A stretch of DNA of 64,000 nt from the NCBI RefSeq assembly GCF_000004195.4, contig NC_030678.2, positions 89,688,904 through 89,752,903 of the forward strand, read 5' to 3'. Shown in pieces: positions 1-9,923 of this stretch. The position numbers and the translations under genes are program-made. Under the pieces are notes generated by a model. The model did no database searches, had not been told where the DNA came from, and saw only the letters and a list, made by a program, of their open reading frames with translations. This DNA is from Xenopus tropicalis. Lineage: Eukaryota > Chordata > Amphibia > Anura > Pipidae. Positions within the stretch are counted from its first letter, which is position 1, and every line of letters starts with the position of its first letter.

Positions 1-51
1 GAGAATGCTGAGAGCCCCATAGGACATCTGGGAAGGAAGGAGGACCTCTGG

Positions 52-175
52 TAGCCATTCAGTTTAAAAAAAAAAGGCTCAGGTTACATAGCAGATAGCA
101 GATAAGCTCTGTAGAATACAGAGCATATCTGTTATCTACTATGCAACCTGTGTCATTTAGGCCCATTTCAACTTC
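52..175. mobile_element. T2-type MITE, left fragment of a split element
   Basis: This stretch matches the middle of the complete element at 61885-62288. Both carry a long hairpin (here 80-150) with arms that read CATAGCAGATA and its complement. The element breaks off near 175 and resumes at 1181 with the part that should follow. The intervening kilobase is other repeats. The first 50 bases of the window do not clearly match, so the left end is lost or lies outside. Confidence 0.6.
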
Positions 176-178
176 ACT

Positions 179-204
179 TGTATGTATGTATGTATGTATG
201 TATA
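179..204. repeat. (TATG)n microsatellite
   Basis: About six copies of TATG. It sits between the broken T2-type element and a SINE-like repeat. Confidence 0.9.
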
Positions 205-456
205 ACTTTATTTATAAAGCACCACAAGGGTACGCAGTGCTGTACAATCTTACAATATACAGAATTACGCACAGGGAGGACAAGTGTTATAATAAATAAA
301 TACAATAAATAAGTATAAATACACAGGGAATAAGTGCCATGTGGTATGAGACACAGTAGGGAGGTCCCTGCCCCGTAGAGCTTACAGACTAAGTGGTTGG
401 GTAACATACAGGCACAAATTGGAAGGTAAGAGTGCACTAGGTATGGGCATTTGCCC
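205..456. repeat. Dispersed SINE-like repeat
   Basis: It begins with TTTATAAAGCACCACAAGGG and contains GCAGTGCTGTACAA and TAGAGCTTACAGACTAAG. I recognise this pattern as a common dispersed frog repeat. Related short fragments lie at 23736-23785 and 41545-41640. There is no open frame. The class (SINE or non-autonomous LINE) cannot be settled from the sequence alone. Confidence 0.6.
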
Positions 457-980
457 TTAAAGTGGATCTGTCACCCAGACACAAAAAGCTCTATAATAAA
501 AGTCCTTTTCAAATTAAACATGAAACCCAAAATAATTTTTTTATTACCACATCCAAACCCATTATAAAAGCATTTTAAAATCCTAGCTGTCAATCATATA
601 ATGCCTGCCCCGCCTCTATGCCTTAGGCATAGAGGTGGGGCAGACAGATACTTTCACTTTCAATTCAGAACTTCTTAGATGTCGCTGCCCTCCTCACATT
701 CCCCCTCCCTCCTCACCATCTAATTGTGTAACCAGTGCATGGACATGGGCATCAGGTCCCTCCATACTGGCACAGAAACAAGATTTTGGCAGGATGCAAT
801 GCCTGCTTTGATAACAGTGTCCACAAAATGGCCCCTGCCTGCTTGCTGCAATTGTGAATTCCAAGGCTGAATAAGATAAGATTTAAATAATTTACATAAA
901 GTAAGTAAAGTTTATTTTGCTTGCCAAACACAATAGAAAACAATTTTAAATTATTTCTTAAGGTGACAGGTCCGCTTTAA
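457..980. mobile_element. T2-type MITE (TTAAAG ends, 524 bp)
   Basis: The ends are TTAAAGTGGATCTGTCACCC and, inverted, GGTGACAGGTCCGCTTTAA. It is the same family as 17062-17559, in opposite orientation. Both contain a near-perfect hairpin, here 604-641, with arms GCCCCGCCTCTATGCC. It is non-coding and would have depended on a transposase supplied in trans. TTAA-specific insertion is the habit of piggyBac-like transposases. Confidence 0.8.
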
Positions 981-988
981 GCGCAGGA

Positions 989-1178
989 AGGGTGAAGACA
1001 TACTGAGCTACTTAGTAGAAGCTACTTGACACGGCTACTAAATGCTATAACTTGTCATAGACAATGCAGAGAACTGCCTGCTAAACACACATAGAGACAG
1101 GTATCTGTAAATGGTCAGCATTTTTTTAGTAGCCATGACAAGAAGCTGCTACTAGTAGCTCCGTGTGTCTTCACCCTA
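989..1178. mobile_element. MITE with AGGGTGAAGACA termini
   Basis: The inverted ends are AGGGTGAAGACATACTGAGC and, at the right, the complement of AGGGTGAAGACACACGGAGC followed by CTACTAGTAGC. There is no coding capacity. It lies 8 bp from the preceding T2-type element and directly before the resumed half of the broken element. I could not define a target duplication. Confidence 0.65.
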
Positions 1179-1180
1179 AT

Positions 1181-1317
1181 GACTGCCCCCCATAGCTATA
1201 CAGCAGCTTATAAACTATAATAGTCTTTCTGAAGCAAACACAACAGTTTACCATTTCAGGGCAACAGTACATTATATTTTACATACTTTAAAACACTTTT
1301 ATTTTTTGGTGTTCCTG
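1181..1317. mobile_element. T2-type MITE, right fragment of the split element
   Basis: It matches the right third of the element at 61885-62288, including CAGCAGCTTATAAACTATA and the terminal ATTTTTTGGTGTT. Together with 52-175 it is one element interrupted by about 1 kb of other repeats. Confidence 0.6.
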
Positions 1318-2529
1318 ATGTATATCACTCAGTGCCCACTAAGTGGAGGAACCATGCTAAGTACATTGGAGGGTTCCCAGGGTTGTCTTATCGCCAACAG
1401 GCACCTTGTTCATGGTAAAGTGTGCTACAAAGTCATTTGTAGTCATTATATATATATATATAAATATGTTGATATATCTACTGACTCTGGGGGCCAAGTG
1501 CAAATACCAACTTTCCCATCCCTTATAACCACCCCCGGTGCTACCAGCAATCAGAGAGAAATATTAGAAAAAAAAAGTACAACAAATATGGCAAATATAT
1601 TTTTTTCTTGTTTAAACATTTTAATAGACTGAAAAGATTCAAACACTCATATGATTTTAGGTTATGCTGTATTTTAACGCAGAAGAACATTATTATTTAA
1701 TATAAGGTCACATGATTCCTAAACATAATGGAATATGTGTTTGTTTCGTCTCTACATTGGAAGCGTGTGATACAAATATGATATTGCCTATTCCCAGGTG
1801 CCAAGAGAGTGAAAATATTGCATCTAACCTCAGTCTGGATGCAGTAGTAATCTTATTTGGAGAACACCAGCTGCGTAAGGATAGAGTGTGAATCTGACTA
1901 CATGGACTTATTTATGGTGTATAATCAAATCACAAAATCTATACTTTTCACTATGCAGTCCTCTGCTACTTACTAAATAATTGATCAGAAATAGTCCCAA
2001 TGCACATGTAGCAAGAAAGATACACATTTTAATGCTTACTCAGTGCTGAAAATGGGAGGAGCTTGGTGGGGTGCCATCTCTCCACTTCTGTTTTTTGGGT
2101 AAAAGTTATTGTATGTTTTTGCCTCCAATTCAGAATGAGTGGTGATGGGACAGGAAGGAAACATTTGCCAAATGCTAGGGGGAAACTGTCATAAAATGCT
2201 AAAGCCACTTTGTCATAATTTGCTGGGACTGTTTTGTTTTGGAAATGTTGGCACAAATGTGTTATGACATGCTGGAGTCACAGTGCAAGAGGGGGTCACA
2301 AAGCTATTTCATGTTTGGGGGGGGTCACAGTACTGTCCTATGCTGAGTGTGCTGGAAGTCACTAAGACATTAATATCTCGGTTCTCTGACACTTGTTTCT
2401 GGAAACCATTGTATACATTTATGTTGCAGACAATAGTAAGCATGTACTGTATGAGTCAAAAGTAGGAATGGCCTGTGTGATATGGGTGACATTCAAAAGT
2501 CGGGTTTTATTGCAGAAACTAGTTACACA
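1318..2529. other. Unassigned AT-rich sequence
   Basis: A short (TA)n run is at about 1447-1463 and a G8 run near 2314. The small open frames show no recognisable domain. I see no repeat ends or gene here. Confidence 0.5.
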
Positions 2530-3017
2530 GGGGCCGATTCACTAAAGTCCGAACAAACGAGTGATATTTATAACATGCATTAAAAATATTATCACTTATA
2601 TTATCACATATTTTGAGAATTAACGATCAATTCACTAAAAGGACGTCACTCTAGGGCAATCACATACTTGAAAAAATACGACTGCAAACTCCATCTTGTC
2701 AGCACAGACAATCACCAGCTGCAATGTTGTTTAGTAACGCCTACTCCTGGGATGCGTCAGTTTCACAGTAATTATCGCCACATTTTATGCTTTTAACGCT
2801 TCAAATATGTTTGTGACTTATGCATTAGTATTATTTCTATTCAATAATTATCTCAATGCGATGCAAATAACGTTTCCGATAATTCACTTTTTTGCGCATG
2901 CAATATGAGTAGTAACGCATGCGAAATTACTTTGATGAATCGGTACTTAATGATCAAACACTTTTTAATGCATAAAACTATGCGTTTAGCGTTAACAACC
3001 TTTAGTGAATTGGCCCC
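2530..3017 (-). mobile_element. Harbinger-like MITE, copy 1 (488 bp)
   Basis: The ends are GGGGCCGATTCACTAAAG and, inverted, CTTTAGTGAATTGGCCCC. Its reverse complement matches 9306-9923 in order, including GCATGCGTTA, AAGTACCGATTCAT and the inner CCCTAGAGTGA block. I therefore call it the opposite orientation. The flanking triplets are ACA and ATA, so the expected 3-bp duplication has decayed. It has no coding capacity. Confidence 0.75.
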
Positions 3018-3921
3018 ATAGTGCTTTACAGTAATATTACATCAGGGTATTTCAATTAACAAACAAAGGTTATAGAAAGAAGTACTTATGACTGCCCCCC
3101 CCCCCCCAATTTTACTATATCATCCTGTAACGCCCTTTTATTAGATTTTAAAGGTATAGGACATTTTCTGAGCCCTGGGCAACTGGGACTTTAAAGCTGT
3201 CTCACACTGCATTATAGATTGCAACAGACAAGGTATTATTTCATATCTAAATGGGCCTAGAATTAGCTTTTGCATTATTCACAAGATCTCTCGGAGCTCT
3301 GTAGTCTCTGTTCAGCTGTGTAAAATGTCTGCCTGACACACTTAACAATTTTATTTCATTCTAATTTACTTTGCTTGCACTATTGGCTAACTAGTCCCAG
3401 AGGATGTCTATGCCTGTTTTGACACATTAGGCAAAGATTTAAGAAGTCAGAATGGCAATATTGAATGCTATAATACATTTAAGTCTGAGTGATGTACTGG
3501 AGTCATATGCTGTTCTGTATTGCTAAAGATGATACTGTCACTTTGTATAGCACAATCCTGTCAATTGTCTTTACATTATGTACATTCATTTTATGAACTG
3601 AAATCCCTTACAGAGCTGGCACACAATTTTCACAAAATAAAAACTGAATTACAAAATATTTAATATTGCACAAAATGATTTTCAAAATCGTAAATTCATT
3701 ACTTAGACAGCAGTGTTGCATACCTAGAGGCTCACAATTCTGATATCAAATAACATTTTATTGTGAAATAAATTGGCTTACCATTTAAAAGACAACAAAA
3801 CATGTGTCTATCGGTGTACCTCCTTTAAGAGCTGCAAGTTTGGCAGGCATTATCTGCAGCATTTTGTAACCTCTTCTGTTCCGACAATTTTTATATCAGT
3901 TTTGCTATGTTTAATCATAGA
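3018..3921. other. Unassigned sequence with a poly-C tract
   Basis: A run of 13 C lies at 3095-3107. The rest is AT-rich with no gene or repeat end that I recognise. Confidence 0.5.
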
Positions 3922-4090
3922 GAGTGGCATAACAACTTGGTGCTCATCACAACCCCTAACTGCACCCTTCCCCCAGCTCCACACTCCCTACCTGCTTACT
4001 TTTAGGTAGGAGATCGGTGAAGGAGGGGGGATCTCTTTAGTTAAAGATTAAGGAGTCTGCAGGTGTGCTTTCTCTATAGTTATACCACTG
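3922..4090. mobile_element. hAT-type MITE (AGTGGCATAAC ends)
   Basis: The left end AGTGGCATAAC pairs with the inverted right end GTTATACCACT. The terminal CAGTGG pattern is typical of hAT elements. The 8-bp flanks ATCATAGA and ATCACAAT agree only in part, consistent with an old insertion. The interior has the pyrimidine-rich segment often seen in this family. The start at 57031 is probably a relative. Confidence 0.6.
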
Positions 4091-4223
4091 ATCACAATTT
4101 AATCACCATTAATTCCACTATTCCATCATTAATCCTGCAAACATGGCCTAAGTTGATTAATTTGAAAAGATGTGATAAAATGGTTGCAGGGCTTGATAGC
4201 TAGAATGGACACCAGGCAATTTG

Positions 4224-4448
4224 TTAAAGGAGTTGTTTACTTTTAAATTAACTTTTAGTTTGTTGTAGAGAGTGCTATTCTGAAGCAATTTGTAATTGGT
4301 CATTATTTTTTATTATTTGTGTTTTTTTAACCATTTAAAAGCTGAAAAGTCTGAAGAAGAAAGCAAATAATTAAAACGATAAAAAAAAATAAATACTGCA
4401 GACCAATTGAAAAGTTGCTAAGACTTATACTATAACATACTGTGATAA
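4224..4448. mobile_element. T2-type MITE with internal deletion
   Basis: It starts TTAAAGGAGTTGTTTAC and then reads AGTGCTATTCTGAAGCAATT and TGTAATTGGTCATT. It ends with CAATTGAAAAGTTGCTAAGA and CTATAACATAC. I recognise this as a common Xenopus TTAA element from which the middle is missing. A second fragment is at 34904-35255. Confidence 0.65.
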
Positions 4449-5662
4449 CATACTTTGATAAAGCTTTTTAGTATTTGATAGGCAGGACCTCAAATAAGGG
4501 TGACTGACTGAGTGGTATGGGGGGCGATTGGGGTGGCAGTGGTGATTCGGTTAGGTCACTAAGTGACTTTGGAGAATATTGGTCTGGTATATAGATCAGT
4601 ATTATAGGAATCGAGATGATGTTGTATGGCCACAATTGGGCCCACCCAAGAGAGTTCCTTATTTGGCTACACTTACAAACGGCCCGATACACCCTGTTAA
4701 CTAACTACCCACAACCCGTAATCAAGCAGTGCAACAACCTTATATGCACTACATACTAACTCTTTTGCTTATAGTACCTTAACCCTCTGATAACCCTTTG
4801 GTAACATAGAGGCAATGTTGGCAGTTAAACAGAGCTAGTTTATTATTTAGCATATATAATGGTTGTCAAATGCTGATTTCTTAGGTGTATGGCTGGTTGG
4901 TCCTGCCTAAACCAACTATAGTTTTACTGTAAATTTTAGCTTTATTATTTCTGCACAACACATCCTTAAATTTTATTTTGTACACTTGGGATCTCAATAA
5001 AGGTTAAGTTTTAATTGAGCAAGTAAACTCATTCCTCATGGTTTAAGAGGGGAAGGTGCACTTTTTTTTCCATTTGAGCTAATTGACCCTACACACCCTC
5101 CTTTTACTTTGTCCCATGGTAGGTGCTTCCTATTTATTTCTCTAATTTCCTTGCTTTACGTATGCTAGTTGTTTTCAAATGTTATTTTGTCCACTTTTTT
5201 TGACATAATTTATTTTGGAAGTAATTGCATCCATCACTAGATCTGTTACATGGATTTTATACATTTGAGGCAGTACTCAAACTACTTTTGTATATTTTTA
5301 CCAGTGTATATAGCCACAATTACACGTGTAACTTGTGAGAGAATCATTTGTGTCCAAAAATGTACTGGGGGTATTTTTGCATACATAATATAGTTCTTCT
5401 AATCAAAGTAGCTTTGATTATATTGCGATATAGAGCAGAACATGACAGCCTGCGAACCCTCCCTCATGCCCCATGGAGAAGTAGCCTTGTAATGTAGGTA
5501 GCTACAATTGTGTCTTTCAATTTACACCATGACGGCATAGATGACGGCATACGGTTTCTGTTGTTTTCTCTTGATTTTTTAAGAGAACAGAAGTTCCAGG
5601 TCATGTTTTCCTTCTGCTACCTGTTCATCTTTGTTGACTACCTCTCTCACTTGTTCTGCTAG
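4449..5662. other. Unassigned AT-rich sequence
   Basis: I see no repeat ends and no convincing coding region. The last 100 bases contain the pyrimidine-rich run that precedes the possible exon at 5663. Confidence 0.5.
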
Positions 5663-5846
5663 CTTTAAAATGATGACTATAAAAATGATTCTTGATACCT
5701 ATGTTACTAACAGAGATATACACAGGAAGACCTGGATTACTTCCGGAAATATGAGTGATAGGTTCCCAAAGAATGGAAGTGCTAAGCCGGTTTACCTGAG
5801 AACATCCTGGTCAGAAGAAGCAGATAATGATCTTTTTGGCATGTGA
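5663..5846 (+). other. Possible terminal exon, unidentified
   Basis: A pyrimidine-rich stretch ending in TTCTGCTAG (5654-5662) is a fair splice acceptor. From it one frame runs about 60 codons to a TGA at 5844. The translation is less hydrophobic and less AT-biased than chance frames nearby, contains KTWITSGNMSDRFPKNG and ends in SWSEEADNDLFGM. I do not recognise the protein. No partner exon was found, and no polyadenylation signal lies close downstream. It could be a chance frame, so this is a suggestion only. Confidence 0.2.
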
Positions 5847-8800
5847 CTGTTTAGACATGGGGTCCTATTTATTATGCTGTGTAAAACAAAATTTGCTGGA
5901 AAAAAGGGTAAACAGTTGTCAATGGTGAATTTATCAAGGTGTGTTTTATATTACACTGTCTGAACGCCAGATTTGATGCAGTTATTTCTGGCAGAAGCCA
6001 CTCAAAAAAATGTCCAAAAAAATTAGTGTTTATCTATACACATATCTATACATATATAAACTATATATACAGATACCTACGCTAAAGTAACTGTATATTG
6101 TAAGATCACAATAGCCTTGGATATTATACCTTATTTTCCTGGAGCAGTTGAAATCATTTTATTTTTTCTGTATATGTTTAGGAAAAACATACTGGCACAA
6201 TTTATTCAGCAGAGTGAGCATTGTTTGACAATATTGAAGTGCAACAACTCACATGAGACTAATATATGGCTGTGTGAGTAAACCTTATTTACCTGCTTAT
6301 TTGTGTTTATTCATATCAGTAAGGGTAGCCATTATTTTGAGATAAGGTAACCTTATCCATACAGTCTCAAAACAAGTGCCTTCTAGTGGCCAAATTATCA
6401 GAACAAAATGGCATTTTCTGGTTTAGTAGTATTTCTAGTATACAGTATTATATTGAAAGCAATATTATTGCAGTATTGTATGTGACTGTTATTGCATATC
6501 TGAGGTAACTGCAATCAGGTTAAATTGCACCTGTATTTCGATCTTAGAACCTAGCCCTATTGCTTGTAAATGAGCCCTACACTGTGGAATTTGTTCTTGA
6601 ACTTTTAAGGGTTTTATTGCTGTACTGTACTTTACTGCTGTACTGTAAACAAAATAAGTAAACATTATGCTGTATCACTCTTATACCTTCTTATTTCACA
6701 ACCCCAACACTTCTCCTTTGCTGAACTAATGCTCTAGTGATTTACTAAGTAAAGTATCAGGGTTAATAAAAGTCAGATTTTTGGCAGCTTATTTCAACAG
6801 GCACTTAGCTTGACCAGGGAATCCCTTCTCTTCTTGTTCCTTTAGTATTTGGAGCACTTACTGCTCGAATTGGCAGTGCTAAGCATCCTGTTATCTCTGT
6901 CTTCCGTAATGATGTAAAGTGCTTTATTATATTCTATGCACATAAGAATGAAATCTGCCCATCTTCCTGTCTATTTCGATCTATCTCGGTTCCATAACAC
7001 CTTCAGTAACTTCCAATGATTTTACAATTCATTCCTTGTATATGCAGGAAATCTAGTTTGTTGCTCTATAATGTGTCTTATCTTTCATGAAAAATAAAAG
7101 GTTTACGTTTTCAATGTTGTAATCTCCAGTGGTTGAGCTTCTAAAATCCAGTAGATTTTGGGGCGGGTGGGAGAATCTTAATTCTGGAAAGAAGCCCAAG
7201 CTGACATCATGAGCTATGTTATAAGTTGTTTGTCCTCTATCTGCACAAATACATCATAATGTAGGCTCTAACAAAGCGAATCCTCTCCATTTTATATGCG
7301 CGGTAACCAAATAAAACATTTCTGGAAGACTATTTATGGACTTCCCATAATCATTAATCATACAGCATGAAAGAATCAGAGGAAGAATTCTAACCTCAAA
7401 AAGCGTCTAATGTAAAAAAGCTATTTAATGGGGGATGTTGATTTTCTAATGCCATTATTACAGAATAGATAATAGCATCAATAATTAAGTACAAATTGGA
7501 TTTAATATTTTATGCTGGCGGCATGTAATTTACACTCTACCCGAGAAAACCAGAGGTCATGTCTGAGGTTTAAAAAAATAAAAATTATAAATAATTTTTC
7601 TGATAAAATTTGTATTTAATTAATACAAAAGATTATTTAATGAAACACGTAGTATACTTTTTAAAAAAAAAAAATTGTTGTCCTTTATTTATTTTCATTA
7701 CTGGTACATAAAAACGGATGTTTTCCTATTGCTAGAAGCTCTGTTTGAATAGGGAAGGTGTGGTTAGTGTGGTGTGGTTAAGTCGTCTAAATCCCAGGCA
7801 TTTATTTTAGTTTGTGCATGGCCTATGGGTTTAGAGATCCTGCTATTAAAACAGCTTGTGTGTTGACATATATTTAATCTCTATCATTTTACCACTGCAC
7901 TGTACATAATGAATTACTTAGTGGTAAATAATGTTAACCCTAAAAGATTTATATATTTGTACAAAAAAGTATTTGATTTTTTGTTAGCATACCCATAACT
8001 GAATTAAGTGATTAAAAACAGTCCTCTTTGTGGGTAATGGAATACACAGTTTTATATTAACTTCAATAAAACAAATGTTTGTAATATATCCTAATTTTTG
8101 TTGTTTTTAAAGGACTAAGTGGGACAGATTTATCAAATATCGCAGTGGGAATTCTGCAAGATTCCTAGAAATGTGACATTTGTAGAAATGTTCCTAATTT
8201 ATGAAAGATTAATCAAACAGTGCTAATGTGTTAATTTATTATTAACCCTAGTCTTTAGGAATTTGTTGTTTTAGAACAACTGGTCTGGGCTATCAAATAC
8301 CATTGTAAGCTTTGGACCAAGATTATTTCAGAGCATTCCATTAATATAGATATGGAGAAAATGCACTTTTCCAGCTGATCAATTAGAATTAGATTCACAA
8401 ATGATTTGCTAGTCATTGTGATTCATTCAGAGCCTAATCCAATTAAATGAATGTGACCTGAAGTAAATCCCAGAACTGTTCTGATAAGAACTAGACTGAT
8501 CATTATTGATCCATAATAATCCATCTGTCTCCAAATATCTCTTGATTTTAAAATCTCAAATGTCTCTGCATTTATGAAAAATATGATTATGTAAAGCACA
8601 AGTTTCAAAAAAATTGTGGAGTGAATATGAATACGAAAAAAATACCTCAAAATCTTCATTTACAAACAGTTTGCAAAATAAAGCTCCTATTGACTTATAC
8701 ACGACCTCCCCAACTTTTAGATGGCATAGTTTTGGATAAGCGTTTTTTTTATGGTTTTTACACTTCATAAACTCTGAAAATGTGTGCTTTCAGAGTAATT

Positions 8801-9016
8801 ACAATGGTGGATTTGAGGAAAAAAAAATACAAACATTGACAAATTTGACTCTAAGAAAGCTTTTTGCGTTCTTAGGGTTATCATATTGTATTGTTTTTTG
8901 TACCTCCCTTCCAATATGCCAGTAATAAATTATACATTTTTAAATGAGAGAGAGGCATATTTAAGCTTGCATTTCCAATATATGGCTAAAAAATATGTGT
9001 GTACCATATGACATTT
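5847..9016. other. Mostly unique AT-rich sequence
   Basis: A diverged inverted-repeat element may lie at 5868-6010 (TTTATTATGCTGTGT and GAATTTATCAAGGTGTG). A 20-base LINE remnant is at 6106-6125. The block 7200-7560 has no repeat ends and is rich in TAAT motifs. Another possible MITE remnant starts near 8127 (CAGATTTATCAAATATCGC). No coding region is supported. Confidence 0.45.
6090..6125 (-). repeat. LINE remnant
   Basis: The 20 bases TCACAATAGCCTTGGATATT (6106-6125) are identical to 57601-57620 in the 3' part of the LINE at 57443-58540. The preceding bases match loosely. It is a relic in the same orientation as that copy. Confidence 0.5.
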
Positions 9017-9145
9017 ATATTTATAGTTTATGTATGTGAGTGTATAGATTGGTAGGTGTGGGTTAGGTGTGCTGGGTTTACTTGGATGGGTTGAACTTGA
9101 AGGACACTGGTCTTTTTTCAACCCTATGTAACTATGTAACTATGA
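9017..9145 (+). mobile_element. LINE 3' end, 5'-truncated
   Basis: It matches the reverse complement of 57443-57570, including GTGAGTGTATAGATTGGTA, TTGGATGGGTTGAACTTGA and CTTTTTTCAACCCTATGTA. It ends in the short tandem tail GTAACTATGTAACTATG. Only the 3' untranslated end is present, so no protein is encoded. Severe 5' truncation is the usual outcome of LINE insertion. Confidence 0.8.
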
Positions 9146-9220
9146 CATCACAGGACCAAAAATCTTTACCCCCATATGTAACTATGACATCACAGGACCA
9201 AAAATCGTTACCCCCATATG
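9135..9220. repeat. 42-bp tandem duplication at the LINE tail
   Basis: TATGACATCACAGGACCAAA recurs 42 bp apart (9141 and 9183), each unit ending in CCCCCATATGTA. The unit includes the LINE tail motif GTAACTATG, so the duplication arose after the LINE inserted. Confidence 0.85.
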
Positions 9221-9305
9221 TAATAAAAGGCAATAAGTTTGCCCAAGAGCAGTAACTCATATAAGATGTTTGTTATTTATCGGATACTGCTCCTGGAAAA
9301 ACTTA

Positions 9306-9923
9306 GGGGCTGATTCACTAAAGGTTGATAATGCTTATCGCATGCTTTTTTACGTTAAAAAATGCGCAATAATTAAGTACCGATTCATGAAAGTCATTTT
9401 GCATGCGTTAAGATGCATATTGCATATGCAAAAAAACGCACTATCGCAAAGCGTTATTTCTATCGCATTGCATTAATTAGCAAATAGAAATAGTACTAAC
9501 GCATGATTCACAAACACATTTGAATATTAAGGCATACTTGGGGTAGGTGGTACATATACAATATTGCGGTTGCCTTTAGCAACACAACATGGAGTTTGCA
9601 GTCGAATTTTTTCAAGTATGTGTTGGCCCTAGAGTGATGCAGCCTCCAGTTTTCAGGAAAATGGTAATTTTCAGAACAGTAGTTTTCAAGTAATGGTTAC
9701 GTGTGTAATATCGTGCGCTAAGATCGCACATGGCAAAATATATCACGCGCGGTGGAAAATAACGCACGCGTCGGAAAATAACGCAAAGAATATCGCTTCT
9801 TAATTATGACAAGTGTCCTTTTAGTGAATCGATCGTGAAGTCACAAAAAAATAAGAAGTGATAAAAAATGTTATGCATGCTATAAATAGTGCTCATTTTA
9901 TTGACCTTTAGTGAATCGGCCCC
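9306..9923 (+). mobile_element. Harbinger-like MITE, copy 2 (618 bp)
   Basis: The ends are GGGGCTGATTCACTAAAGG and, inverted, CCTTTAGTGAATCGGCCCC. It is flanked by TTA on both sides (9303-9305 and 9924-9926), the 3-bp duplication typical of PIF/Harbinger transposons. It matches 2530-3017 in opposite orientation. No transposase remains. Confidence 0.8.

Noticed and set aside
9135..9220. Repeat and spacer-like pattern, considered as a CRISPR array
   Set aside because: Only two tandem units without spacers, in a vertebrate-type sequence.
9067..9255. Frame with a repeated TSQDQKSLPPYV segment
   Set aside because: It comes from the LINE tail and the 42-bp tandem duplication.
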